Part shown: positions 51,256 to 59,346 of the stretch, one piece after another | How the letters are laid out: every line of letters begins with the position of its first letter | Numbering within the stretch: position 1 is the stretch's first letter | Assembly: GCF_010731575.1 (NCBI RefSeq) | Contig: NZ_AP022617.1 | Span: forward strand, 4,092,001 to 4,156,000 | DNA: 64,000 bases | From: Mycolicibacterium monacense | GTDB lineage: Bacteria > Actinomycetota > Actinomycetes > Mycobacteriales > Mycobacteriaceae | Direction of reading: 5' to 3' | Position numbers and translations under genes: made by a program | Notes under the pieces: generated by a model | What the model was told of the DNA's origin: nothing | Database searches by the model: none | The model's input: only the letters and a program-made list of their open reading frames with translations

Positions 51256-51807
51256 TCAGGCGGCCCGGTCGAGCAGGGCCACGATGTCGGCGCGCAGCCG
51301 CGCGGCATCGACGCGCTCGGTGATCAGGCCGACGGCCACCTCGTCGCCGCCGCGCAGGATCCCCAGGAGCAGGTGTTCGCAGCCGATGACGCTGTCCCTG
51401 TGCGCCAACGCTTCCCGTAAGGCCAACTCCAGCGCCTTCTTCGCCGGTTTGACGAGCGGCGTGCCGAGGCGGCGGCGCCGCCGGGGTGCGCGGCCGGCGG
51501 AGTCGAACGCGCCGGCCCCGAACCTGCGGTCGGCGATGTCGCGGACTGCGTACAGGTCGATGCCGATCTCCCGGAGCGCCGAGGCGTCGTCGTCGAATTC
51601 GCCGGTACTCGCCGCGGCCAGTCGTTCGCGGACATCCTCGGCGGTCAACGCGTGGCCGTTCAGCATGCGCGACAGGCTCGGTCCGGCGCTTCGCAGCACG
51701 CCGACGAGGAGATGTTCGGGCCGGATGTCGTCGGCGCGCATTGCCCGTGCCTCTTCGTGCGCCACTCTCACCGCCGTGCGCGCCGGACCGCTGAACCGCT
51801 CGAACAT
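51256..51807 (-). CDS. Clp N-terminal repeat protein (ClpC-N-like, no ATPase)
   Basis: 183 aa with two Clp_N repeats: FSGPARTAVRVAHEEARAMRADDIRPEHLLVGVL (residues ~5-38) and KPAKKALELALREALAHRDSVIGCEHLLLGILRGGD (~117-152). There is no AAA+ domain, so it may act as an adaptor or decoy for the Clp machinery or bind arginine-phosphorylated or other ligands (inference). ATG lies one base after the HTH stop with AGGAGT inside the HTH gene's last codons: a coupled pair. Confidence 0.85.
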   Translation of the reverse strand: MFERFSGPARTAVRVAHEEARAMRADDIRPEHLLVGVLRSAGPSLSRMLNGHALTAEDVRERLAAASTGEFDDDASALREIGIDLYAVRDIADRRFGAGAFDSAGRAPRRRRRLGTPLVKPAKKALELALREALAHRDSVIGCEHLLLGILRGGDEVAVGLITERVDAARLRADIVALLDRAA

Positions 51808-51808
51808 C

Positions 51809-52030
51809 TCAACTCCTCCCGTTGTGCTTCTGATGAACGGCCTGCCGGCTCACGCCGAGTGCGTCGGCGATGCCCTGCCAGCTCCAGCCCTTGCGGCGCG
51901 CGTCGGCGACGTGCATGGCTTCGAGCTTCTCGACCGTGCGGCGCAGCGCCTTGACCGCCCGCAGACCGACAGCCGGATCCGCACTCGCGACAGCTTTGGT
52001 GGCTGCGTTCAGTTCGTCGATGTCGGTCAC
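51809..52030 (-). CDS. Small HTH protein, autoregulated partner of Clp_N protein
   Basis: 73 aa from GTG at 52030. N-terminal helix MTDIDELNAATKAVA, a coiled amphipathic segment VGLRAVKALRRTVEKLEAMHVADARRKG, and a C-terminal HTH WSWQGIADALGVSRQAVHQKHNG. Two identical-type palindromes, TGTCAAG-n4-CTTGACA, cover its promoter, and the leaderless start follows directly, so it is very likely a repressor of its own two-gene unit. This HTH/Clp_N pairing recurs in actinobacteria from memory. Confidence 0.84.
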   Translation of the reverse strand: MTDIDELNAATKAVASADPAVGLRAVKALRRTVEKLEAMHVADARRKGWSWQGIADALGVSRQAVHQKHNGRS

Positions 52031-52032
52031 GG

Positions 52033-52078
52033 TGTCAAGGTAACTTGACAAATCCGGAGATGTCAAGATTTCTTGACA
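52033..52078 (-). promoter_or_regulatory. Twin operators over the HTH/Clp_N promoter
   Basis: TGTCAAGGTAACTTGACA (52033-52050) and TGTCAAGATTTCTTGACA (52061-52078) are 18-base dyads centred 28 bases apart. On the minus strand a consensus -35 TTGACA (52066-52061) and a -10 TACCTT (52042-52037) with 18-base spacing sit inside them; the GTG is six bases after the -10. Binding would cover both promoter elements. Confidence 0.8.
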
Positions 52079-52149
52079 GTGGCTCTGCGGTGAGGGCGTT
52101 GCCTGTCGGCGTGTCGTCGCCCTGTGCGCAGAGTCGACGCAGCCGAACG

Positions 52150-52494
52150 TCAGCTCGTCGACGTGCCCGTCCAGTACTCGGCGAACTTGCCGTCGGCCAC
52201 CCGCAGGATGTCGTTGCCGGTGAACCGCATCGGGCCCTGTTCGCCGGTGCCGCTGCCGACCCAGCGTCCGGCCACCATGTCCCCGTCGACGAACGGGCCC
52301 AGCTCGATCTCGAAGGTCAGGTCCGACAGCATCTTGTGGGTCTGCTCGATGATCGCCTGGAGTTCCGCGGGTCCGTGCACCTGACGGTCGGGCCAATGCC
52401 CGACGAAATCGTCGGTGACCAACTCGGCGGCGACGGGTTCTCCGGCCCACAGCCGCGTGATCCACTGCTCGTAGAGGTTCTTGTGAGTCGTCAT
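52150..52494 (-). CDS. SnoaL/NTF2-like protein
   Basis: 114 aa from ATG at 52494. SnoaL-like cone fold: YEQWITRLWAGEPVAAELVTDDFVGHWPDRQVHGPAELQAIIEQTHKML (residues ~8-56), then FEIELGPFVDGDMVAGRWVGSGTG and a C-terminal RVADGKFAEYW. Typical of small isomerase/cyclase-like or binding proteins. A GTG start at 52512 is possible. Follows the aminotransferase gene after 30 bases on the same strand; function unknown. Confidence 0.8.
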   Translation of the reverse strand: MTTHKNLYEQWITRLWAGEPVAAELVTDDFVGHWPDRQVHGPAELQAIIEQTHKMLSDLTFEIELGPFVDGDMVAGRWVGSGTGEQGPMRFTGNDILRVADGKFAEYWTGTSTS

Positions 52495-52524
52495 GATCAA
52501 TCGGCTACCCACCTGCGGCGCCGG

Positions 52525-53568
52525 TCATGCCAGGGCGTCGAGGAGCCCATTCAGATCGTCGGCGGTGTTGTACAGGTGGAATCCGACGCGGACGGCCCCC
52601 GCCCGCACCGAGGCGTGGATGCCGGCGCGCTGCAGACGCTCGGCAGCGTCGTCGTGGCGGTCCGACGGCAGCGTCACGATCGCCGAGGGATGCGGCGGGA
52701 GGTCCAGTTCGGCCCGCAGGGTGTCGGCCAGGCCCACGGTGTGCGCCTCGACCGCGGCCCTGTCGAGGCCGGCCAGCCACGGAAGGGTCAGGCCCGCACC
52801 CAGCGCGCTGAACCAGGCCGGTGAGACGTCGAAGCGGCGCGCGTCGGACGCCAGCCGCAGCGGCAGCCCGTAGATCGACTCCCACGGCTGATCCCCGGCG
52901 TACCAGTTCGCGGCGTGCGGGGTCATCAGGTCGGCGGTCCGCTCACTGACCGACAGGAACGCGGTGCCGCGCGGTGCGAGCAGCCACTTGTAGACCGATG
53001 CCACCGTCACGTCGGCCCAGTCGAGGTTCAGCAGCTTCCATCCGGCGGCCTGGGTGACGTCGACGATCGTGAGCGTCCCGGTGCCCGCCACGTTCGTCCG
53101 CAGCGCCTCGGCGTCGAGCACCGCGCCCGTCGCCGACTGCACCAGGCTGACCGTCACGAAGTCGTAATCGCCGGCCCTGGCAACGAGTTCGTCGGCGGAC
53201 AGTTCGGTGAGCGAGACCCCGCGGCGAGCCTGCGCGGCGAACGGAAAGGTGGTGCTGGTGAATTCACCGGCCAGCGTGGCGCCCCGGCTGCCGTCGGGTA
53301 TGGCGGCGGCCACCAAACCCAGTGCCGCCGACGTGCTGCCGGCCATCGCCACGGTGGCGTACGGCACGCCGACCAGCGCCGCGTATGCGGCCCTGGCGTC
53401 GCGCACGGGTTGGTCGAACGACTTCGCGTCGAGCGTCCCGGCCTGCCACGCGGCAAGACAGTCGTGCAGCGCCCGCATCAGGAAATCCGGGGGCAGGCCG
53501 TACGTCGGAGAGTTGAGAAAACCTGCGGCACCGGCGAACTCGGCGCCGTACACCTGACGTGGCGTCAT
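52525..53568 (-). CDS. Class V aminotransferase-fold PLP enzyme
   Basis: 347 aa from ATG at 53568, overlapping the DUF4229 stop (ATGA). PLP fold type I: YATVAMAGSTSAALGLVAAAIPDGSRG cofactor loop, Asp in TIVDVTQAAGW, and the Schiff-base lysine in SVYKWLLAPRGTAFLSV. C-terminal small domain VRAGAVRVGFHLYNTADDLNGLLDAL is typical of cysteine-desulfurase/isopenicillin-epimerase-like members. It lacks an obvious active-site Cys loop, so desulfurase activity is less likely. Substrate unknown. Confidence 0.85.
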   Translation of the reverse strand: MTPRQVYGAEFAGAAGFLNSPTYGLPPDFLMRALHDCLAAWQAGTLDAKSFDQPVRDARAAYAALVGVPYATVAMAGSTSAALGLVAAAIPDGSRGATLAGEFTSTTFPFAAQARRGVSLTELSADELVARAGDYDFVTVSLVQSATGAVLDAEALRTNVAGTGTLTIVDVTQAAGWKLLNLDWADVTVASVYKWLLAPRGTAFLSVSERTADLMTPHAANWYAGDQPWESIYGLPLRLASDARRFDVSPAWFSALGAGLTLPWLAGLDRAAVEAHTVGLADTLRAELDLPPHPSAIVTLPSDRHDDAAERLQRAGIHASVRAGAVRVGFHLYNTADDLNGLLDALA

Positions 53569-53882
53569 GCCTGCGGGTCGCCGGGCGACTCCTCGCCGCG
53601 CAGTCGGGCCTGTAGCTGTTCGCGGTCCTTGCGCCGCTGCTCGTCGAAGGCGGCGATGCTCGCGGTGGCCCGCTGCCGCAGCGGTGCGAACATCCAGATG
53701 CCCAGGGGCAGTGCGATCACGAGTGCGAACAGGATGGCGATGACCAACGGGAACTCCCGCAAACCGAGCAGGTGGCCGACGCCCAGGATCGCCGCGGCGA
53801 GCACCGCCACCAGTAGCAAGCGGGCCCCGACGTAGATCAGCACATCGGCTACGAGACGGGCACCTTGTCGACCTTCTGACAC
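53565..53882 (-). CDS. DUF4229 membrane protein (Rv0531-like)
   Basis: 105 aa from GTG at 53882; a shorter GTG start at 53843 exists. Two adjacent hydrophobic helices (LIYVGARLLLVAVLAAAILGVGHLLG and FPLVIAILFALVIALPLGIWMFA, about residues 17-70), then a charged coiled-coil tail FDEQRRKDREQLQARLRGEE. The longer start gives the length I recall for Rv0531. Coupled to the aminotransferase gene and divergent from the 54-residue membrane protein. Function unknown. Confidence 0.78.
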   Translation of the reverse strand: MSEGRQGARLVADVLIYVGARLLLVAVLAAAILGVGHLLGLREFPLVIAILFALVIALPLGIWMFAPLRQRATASIAAFDEQRRKDREQLQARLRGEESPGDPQA

Positions 53883-53930
53883 GCACCCGAGCCTACCGAC
53901 GGCGCGTATATTCGATGTCAGGAGGTTTGA

Positions 53931-54095
53931 GTGGCGTATTTGCTCCTGATACTCGTTCTGGCCGGCTTGGTCTACATCGGCTGGCGGCTCATGCGGGTCA
54001 GCGCGACCCGGCCGCAGCGGCGTGTGATCGGGCCCGACGACGACCCGGATTTTCTCCGGCGCCTCGGCCAGGACGACAACAACCCGCGGCAGTAG
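53931..54095 (+). CDS. 54-residue single-pass membrane protein (Rv0530A-like)
   Basis: 54 aa from a GTG preceded by a strong AGGAGG. One N-terminal helix, YLLLILVLAGLVYIGWRLM, then a basic and acidic cytosolic tail ending DPDFLRRLGQDDNNPRQ. Its size and place between the MinD-like and DUF4229 genes match Rv0530A of M. tuberculosis from memory. Convergent with the MinD-like gene 16 bases away. Function unknown. Confidence 0.8.
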   Translation: MAYLLLILVLAGLVYIGWRLMRVSATRPQRRVIGPDDDPDFLRRLGQDDNNPRQ

Positions 54096-54111
54096 TCCGC
54101 TTCGTCGGCGC

Positions 54112-55278
54112 CTACCCGCGGTCCCCGTCGCGTCGCGCCGCGCCGGCGAATCCGTCGGCCACCACACCCGCCAGTTCCAGCAGCGCCTGCCGCGTCGCCG
54201 GTTTGAGCCGGTCGAGGCTGATCTCGGCGCCCTCTTCCAGATGCGGATCGAACGGCACCACCTGGACCGCGCGGCATCGCCGCGAGAAGTGGTCGGAGAC
54301 CTTCTGCAGGTCGACCTTGCCCGACCGCGGCCGCACCGCGTTGATGACGGCGATCGCGTTGGCCACCATCGCCTGATGCCCGTGCGCATCGAGCCAGTCC
54401 AGGGTGGCCGAGGCGCTGCGCGCCCCGTCGACCGAACCGGAACTGATCACCACCAGCACATCGGCGTGTGCGAGCACCGAGGTCATCGCCGAGTGCATCA
54501 GCCCGGTGCCGCAGTCGGTGAGCACCAGGCTGTAGAAGCGTTCGAGGACTTCCAGCGTGCGGGTGTAGTCGTCGGAGCTGAACGCCTCGGACACCGCCGG
54601 ATCGGTCTCCGACGCCAGCACCTCGAGCCGACTTGGCCCCTGGGAGGTGTAGGCCCGCACGTCGCTGTAGCGCTCGATGCCCTCCGCATCGCGCAGCAGG
54701 TGCCGCACCGTGGCCGTCGTCTCCAGCGGCACCTTCTGGCTCAGCGTGCCCCGATCGGGGTTGGCGTCGACGGCCACCACGCGGTCCCCGCGGATCGAGG
54801 CGAACGTGGCGCCCAGGGTGGCGGTGATCGTCGTCTTACCGACGCCGCCCTTAAGCGACAGCACCGCGATGCGATAGCAGCCGCCCAGCGGCTGCTTCAC
54901 GCGCGTGACGAGGCTGTCCTGCTGTGCGGCCTTGGGGCTTTCACCGATGTTGACGAGTTTGAACGTCGCCAGGTACAGCCACTTGCGCCACCCGTGCGAC
55001 GGGGCCTCTTTGGGCCGGCCCAGCAGGGCCACGGTGGACAGGTCGAGGTACGGGGTGGGCGGCACCGGCAGGGGCTGGGAGACGGGGTGCGAAACCGGCT
55101 GGGCGTCCAGCTGCGGTTCGGCGACGGACGGTGCCGGCGCCACCGCGGCCGGGTCGACGACCGGGATACCGGTCGGCGGGGTGGGGACAGACCACTCCGG
55201 CGGCGCCTGCGGCTCGTCGGCCGCCGGATCGCGGAACCGCTGCTGAGCCCGGAACCCGCCCGCCGAGTGGTCACCCAT
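54112..55278 (-). CDS. MinD/ParA-like ATPase with Pro-rich N-terminus (Rv0530-like)
   Basis: 388 aa from ATG at 55278, sharing one base with the ccsB stop (TGATG). Residues ~25-75 are rich in Pro, Val and Ala. The ATPase domain begins IAVLSLKGGVGKTTITATL (deviant Walker A, Lys143-Thr150), with VVAVDANPDRGTLS (switch I Asp) and VLTDCGTGL (Walker B-like), and SSGSVDGARSASATLDWL. The domain order resembles EspI/ESX-associated ParA-like ATPases. Last gene of the haem/cytochrome-maturation operon; it may localise or regulate that complex (inference). Confidence 0.85.
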   Translation of the reverse strand: MGDHSAGGFRAQQRFRDPAADEPQAPPEWSVPTPPTGIPVVDPAAVAPAPSVAEPQLDAQPVSHPVSQPLPVPPTPYLDLSTVALLGRPKEAPSHGWRKWLYLATFKLVNIGESPKAAQQDSLVTRVKQPLGGCYRIAVLSLKGGVGKTTITATLGATFASIRGDRVVAVDANPDRGTLSQKVPLETTATVRHLLRDAEGIERYSDVRAYTSQGPSRLEVLASETDPAVSEAFSSDDYTRTLEVLERFYSLVLTDCGTGLMHSAMTSVLAHADVLVVISSGSVDGARSASATLDWLDAHGHQAMVANAIAVINAVRPRSGKVDLQKVSDHFSRRCRAVQVVPFDPHLEEGAEISLDRLKPATRQALLELAGVVADGFAGAARRDGDRG

Positions 55279-56282
55279 CAGCCGACCCCGGCGTAGGAGT
55301 GCAGGCCGACGGTGACGAGGTTGATGAAGAACAGGTTGAACACCATCGCGATGAACCCGGCCACGTTGATCCACGCGGCCTTGCGGTCCCGCCACCCGGC
55401 CGTCGAGCGGGCGTGCAGGTAGGCGGCGTAGACCACCCACGCGATGAACGACACCGTCTCCTTGGGGTCCCAGCCCCAGTAGCGGCCCCACGCCTCCTCG
55501 GCCCAGATGGCGCCGAAGATCACGCCGAACCCGAACACCGGGAACGCGAAGATCGTCGTGCGGTAGGCGATGCGGTCGAGGGTCTGCGCGTCGGGCAGCC
55601 GCTGCACGATCCGCGCCACCGGGCCGTCGTGCCCGGGCTGACCGAACCGCGACATCTTGAGCAGGAACAGGATGCTGGCGACACCGCCGACGAGGAACAC
55701 CCCGGAGCCGAGGCTGACCACCGACACGTGGATGGGCAGCCAGTACGACTGCAACGCCGGCATGACGGGGGCGGCGTGTGAGTAGAGCCACCGGCCCGAC
55801 ACCGTGAGCAGGATGAGCACCGGGACCAGGACGAACACCCACAGCGCGCGGTACTGCGGCCGGCGCAACACCACCGCGGCGGCGACCAGACCGCAGAACG
55901 AGGTCAGGTTGATGAACTCGTACATGTTGCCCCACGGCACCCGTGAGGTGGACAGCCCGCGCAGCACGATGCACGCCAGCAGCAGCGCGGTGCCGACGTA
56001 GACCAGCGCCACCCCCGACGAGCCGATCCGCTCGCCGAGCGGACGCCTGGGGGTGTCGGCGACGATGCCCGGGCCTGCGCTGTCGGCGCCGACGCCTCGA
56101 CCCGATGTCGCCGCCGGGGCGGCTCCGGCGGAGACCAGCTCGCGGCGCTCCACCGTGCGGCCGCGGCTGTAGGCCAGTTCGACGGCAAGCAGCAGCAGCG
56201 CCACCACGAGCACCACGACCGAGGACGTGAACGCCCAGTCGGAGTACCGGGCCAGACCGAGGTCGATCTCGACGGTATTCAT
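55278..56282 (-). CDS. ccsB: CcsB (CcsA-type) cytochrome c synthase subunit
   Basis: 334 aa, ATG at 56282. Polytopic; contains the haem-handling motif WGRYWGWDPKETVSFIAWVVYAAYLHAR (tryptophan-rich WWD-type, residues ~255-282) and conserved His residues in SVVSLGSGVF and YLHARST context. With ResB it exports haem and attaches it to apocytochrome c. Length is typical. Two identical 12-codon upstream ORFs made by a 35-bp tandem duplication couple it to resB. Corresponds to Rv0529. Confidence 0.93.
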   Translation of the reverse strand: MNTVEIDLGLARYSDWAFTSSVVVLVVALLLLAVELAYSRGRTVERRELVSAGAAPAATSGRGVGADSAGPGIVADTPRRPLGERIGSSGVALVYVGTALLLACIVLRGLSTSRVPWGNMYEFINLTSFCGLVAAAVVLRRPQYRALWVFVLVPVLILLTVSGRWLYSHAAPVMPALQSYWLPIHVSVVSLGSGVFLVGGVASILFLLKMSRFGQPGHDGPVARIVQRLPDAQTLDRIAYRTTIFAFPVFGFGVIFGAIWAEEAWGRYWGWDPKETVSFIAWVVYAAYLHARSTAGWRDRKAAWINVAGFIAMVFNLFFINLVTVGLHSYAGVG

Positions 56283-56350
56283 GCGCGATCCGCCTTCGCT
56301 ACTCGCTGAGCGTTCATGCGCGATCCGCCTTCGCTACTCGCTGAGCGTTC
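56281..56350. repeat. 35-bp tandem duplication creating two 12-codon ORFs between resB and ccsB
   Basis: The unit starting ATGCGCGATCCGCCTTCGCT is present at 56281-56315 and 56316-56350 without mismatch. On the minus strand each unit reads AAGGCGG then ATG, and encodes MNAQRVAKADRA followed by TGA. ORF 1 spans 56352-56314, ORF 2 56317-56279. Each stop overlaps the next ATG (ATGA): resB to ORF 1, ORF 1 to ORF 2, ORF 2 to ccsB. Confidence 0.95.
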
Positions 56351-57959
56351 ATGTGACTCTCTCTCCTGACACGGCGTCGGCCTGCGTGCCGGCATGACCA
56401 GCGTCGGGGTGGCCGGCCAGCAGCCGCGCCGTCAACCGCTCGAACTCCTCGCCCCACCCGGAGTTGTCGGTGCGGGCCAGACCGCCGAATTCGACGCCAA
56501 CGGTACCCGGACCTGCCGGTGTGATCCGAACCCAGACCCGGCGGCGACGGATGATCAGCGATACGACCAGACCGGCCATCATCGTCATCGCGAACACCAG
56601 CACCCAGATCTGCGCCGGATCATGCGAGACCTGCACGTTGACGAACGGGACCGCCCCGTCGAACCGGACCACGGTGCCGTCGTCGAGCCGCGTCTCCGCC
56701 CCGAGGTCGAGGTTCACCCGGGCTTCCCGGGTCAGCCGGCCCTGCCCGACCAGCCGCTCGTCGAGGGAGAAGATGTTCTGCGGCCGGCCGGAGTCGAGGC
56801 CGGTGTCGCCGCGGTAGATGTCGATCGCGACGCCGGGGTCGCGCATCGCGGGGAAGCTGGACGACAGCAGGCTGCCGTGGAGCAGCTGCGTCGGCGCGAA
56901 CAACCCCTGGATGGCGATCTGGTTCTTGCGGCGTTCGTCGGCGTCGGGATAGGTGCCCGCCGGCGGGTCGAACCGCATCACGCCCGACGACAGGAACGTC
57001 GTCTGGTCGTCGGGGCGCCACTGCAGGGTCTGGGTGCGGGTCTGCCCGTCGGGGAACGTGACGGTGAACGTCGGTGCGTAACCGTGGCCCTGCAGGTACA
57101 CCCGGTCACCGCCGACGCGCAGCGGCTCGTTGACCTTGAGCTCGTAGGGTCGCCAGGTGCCGGTGCTCAGATCCTCGCCGGCCTGGTAGGCGATGTCCGC
57201 CGAAAACGACGTGGCCTGGCCGTTGTCCAGATAGTCGGCCTGGAAGCCGTTGACCTTCAAGCAGATCGGGTACAGCGAGGTGCCGTCGACGGTGTTGCCC
57301 GCGCGGAACGAGTCGAACGCCGCCGGCGAGGCCGAACAGAAGCCGGGGCCACCGTCGGCGATGACGATGACGTTGCCCTCGTAGCCGAACAGCTTGCCCG
57401 CGGCGATCGCGACGAGCAGGCCCAGCAGCGAGAAGTGGAAGACGATGTTGCCGAACTCCCGCAGATAGCCCTTTTCCGCGGACACCTCGGTGACCTCACC
57501 GTCGGTGCGGGTGGTCTTGCGCCAGCCCTTGAGCTCCTCGCCCATCGCGGCTGCCACCTGCTGCGGGTCGCCGGCGACCTCGGCGGTGTGGTGTTTGGGC
57601 AGCCGGCCCAGGTTCCGCGGCGCCGGCACCGGAACCGCCCGCAGGCTCTTGACGTGTTCGACCAGCCGCGGTGTCAGACAGCCTACGAGCGAGATGAACA
57701 GCAGCACGTAGATCGCCGTGAACCAGAAACTCGAGAACACGTCGAAGGCCTGCACACGGTCCAGCCACGGGCCGAGCGTGGGCCGTTCGGCGATGTACTC
57801 GGCGACCTTGGCCTCGTTGAGGCTGCGCTGCGGCAGCAGGGCGCCCGGGATGGCGGCGAGCGCCAGCAGGAACAGCAGGACCAGCGCGGTGCCCATCGAG
57901 GTGAGCGTCCGCCAGGTGTTGCGCGCGTAGGCGAGCAGCTTCGAGAACGGGCGGGGCAT
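56349..57959 (-). CDS. resB: ResB, cytochrome c biogenesis protein
   Basis: 536 aa from ATG at 57959, overlapping the ccdA stop (TGATG). Three N-terminal helices (LVLLFLLALAAIPGALLPQ, FWFTAIYVLLFISLVGCL, IVFHFSLLGLLVAIAAGKLFGYEG) and a C-terminal helix IWVLVFAMTMMAGLVVSLII frame a large extracytoplasmic domain (residues ~215-455). The helix His in FHFSLLG is the expected haem ligand. Works with CcsB in System II cytochrome c maturation. Matches Rv0528 in length and place. Confidence 0.94.
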   Translation of the reverse strand: MPRPFSKLLAYARNTWRTLTSMGTALVLLFLLALAAIPGALLPQRSLNEAKVAEYIAERPTLGPWLDRVQAFDVFSSFWFTAIYVLLFISLVGCLTPRLVEHVKSLRAVPVPAPRNLGRLPKHHTAEVAGDPQQVAAAMGEELKGWRKTTRTDGEVTEVSAEKGYLREFGNIVFHFSLLGLLVAIAAGKLFGYEGNVIVIADGGPGFCSASPAAFDSFRAGNTVDGTSLYPICLKVNGFQADYLDNGQATSFSADIAYQAGEDLSTGTWRPYELKVNEPLRVGGDRVYLQGHGYAPTFTVTFPDGQTRTQTLQWRPDDQTTFLSSGVMRFDPPAGTYPDADERRKNQIAIQGLFAPTQLLHGSLLSSSFPAMRDPGVAIDIYRGDTGLDSGRPQNIFSLDERLVGQGRLTREARVNLDLGAETRLDDGTVVRFDGAVPFVNVQVSHDPAQIWVLVFAMTMMAGLVVSLIIRRRRVWVRITPAGPGTVGVEFGGLARTDNSGWGEEFERLTARLLAGHPDAGHAGTQADAVSGERVT

Positions 57960-58738
57960 CAGATCGGCAACCTGACGTCGCTGACGAAACCGTCGCGCAC
58001 CCACGCCACGAAGTCGTTCCACACCCCGGTGACCAGTGCGGCGCCCACGATCAGCAGCAGCACTCCCCCGAAGATCTGGATGGTGCGGGTGTGCCGGCGC
58101 AGCCAGCCCAGCCCCTGCACCGCGCGCGCCGAACCGAATGCCAGCAGCACGAACGGGATGCCGAGGCCCAGGCAGTAGGCGATGACCAGCGCGACGCCGC
58201 GGGCGACGCTGGCGCCGTCGGTCGCCGACGCGACCGTGATGACCCCGGTCAGCGTGGGTCCCAGGCACGGCGTCCAGCCGAGTGCGAACACCGCGCCCAG
58301 CAGCGGCGCACCGGCGACGGTGGACAGCTGACGAGGGGTGAACCGGGCCTGCCGCTGCAGCGCGGGGATCAACCCGATGAACACCAGACCCATGATGATC
58401 GTGACGACTCCGCCGATGCGTTGCAGCAGAAGCTGATTCGTGATCAGCGTCGTCGTCATGCCGAGCACCGCGACGGTGCCGAGCAGGAACACCGCGGTGA
58501 ACCCGGCGACGAACAGCCCGGCGGCGCCGGCCACCTTGAGCCGCCGGGTGCGCACGGCGACGGCGCCGGAGCCGGTCTCGTCGGTGTCGACGCCCACCAC
58601 CGCGGCCAGATAGGACAGGTAGCCCGGCACCAGCGGCACCACGCACGGCGAGGCGAACGACACCAGCCCGGCCAGCACGCAGAGCCCCATCGCCAGGGCC
58701 ACCGGGCCGGCCGCGGCGATCTCGGCGAATCCGGTCAC
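57959..58738 (-). CDS. ccdA: CcdA, thiol-disulfide electron carrier
   Basis: 259 aa. DsbD-beta/CcdA family: LAGLVSFASPCVVPLVPGYLSYLAAVVG carries the first redox Cys (residues ~22-49), and LLGAVFALGWTPCLGPTLTGVITVAS the second (residues ~153-178), within six membrane helices. Passes electrons from cytosolic thioredoxin to the extracytoplasmic TlpA lipoprotein, which keeps apocytochrome CXXCH reduced. ATG overlaps the TlpA stop (ATGA). Corresponds to Rv0527. Confidence 0.95.
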   Translation of the reverse strand: MTGFAEIAAAGPVALAMGLCVLAGLVSFASPCVVPLVPGYLSYLAAVVGVDTDETGSGAVAVRTRRLKVAGAAGLFVAGFTAVFLLGTVAVLGMTTTLITNQLLLQRIGGVVTIIMGLVFIGLIPALQRQARFTPRQLSTVAGAPLLGAVFALGWTPCLGPTLTGVITVASATDGASVARGVALVIAYCLGLGIPFVLLAFGSARAVQGLGWLRRHTRTIQIFGGVLLLIVGAALVTGVWNDFVAWVRDGFVSDVRLPI

Positions 58739-59346
58739 GGCTGGGCCCCCGCATCGGCCGCAGGTTCGGCGGCGAGGCGTTCGACGACCGGCTGCAGGTC
58801 CTCGGCGAGCAGCTCCCGCAGGAACACCGCCGCGACCCGGTGCTCGCGGTCGAGGACCACGGTCGACGGGATGACCGTCGTCGGGTACTTACCGCCGAAG
58901 GCGATCATGGTGCGCATCGGCGGGTCGTAGATCGACGGGAACGTGATGCCGCGGTCGCGGACGAAGTCCACCGCGGCCTCCCGGTTGTTGTCCCGCACGT
59001 CGATGCCCAGGAAGGCCACACCCTTTGCGCGGGTCGCGTCGTAGACCTGTTGCAGTTCGCCGATCTCGGTGCGGCACGGCGCGCACCACTGGCCCCAGAC
59101 GTTGATCACGACGACCTGGCCCGCGAAGTCGTCGAGCGACAACGTCTTGGCCGGGTCCAGCAGGTCGGGGCCGGACAGCGCGCCGGGTCTGCCGCGGTCG
59201 GCGGGCGGGTCGTAGAAGATGTCGGTCTTGCCGCCGGGCGCCACGAACTCGAAGGTGCCGCCCTGGGCGACGGCGTCGTCACCGGTGGAGCAGCCGGCCA
59301 GCGCGACCACCGCCACGCTTGCCAGCACGATCCACCACCGCCTCAC
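58735..59346 (-). CDS. TlpA/ResA-like thioredoxin lipoprotein (CcsX role)
   Basis: 203 aa from GTG at 59346 overlapping the phosphatase stop (GTGA); the open frame upstream is not coding. Lipoprotein signal WWIVLASVAVVALAGC with Cys19. AhpC/TSA-thioredoxin domain: LSLDDFAGQVVVINVWGQWCAPCRTEIGELQQVY with the WCxPC redox pair (residues ~80-115), and cis-Pro near PTTVIPSTVVLDREHRVAAVF. Reduces apocytochrome c thiols. Corresponds to Rv0526. Confidence 0.92.
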   Translation of the reverse strand: MRRWWIVLASVAVVALAGCSTGDDAVAQGGTFEFVAPGGKTDIFYDPPADRGRPGALSGPDLLDPAKTLSLDDFAGQVVVINVWGQWCAPCRTEIGELQQVYDATRAKGVAFLGIDVRDNNREAAVDFVRDRGITFPSIYDPPMRTMIAFGGKYPTTVIPSTVVLDREHRVAAVFLRELLAEDLQPVVERLAAEPAADAGAQP

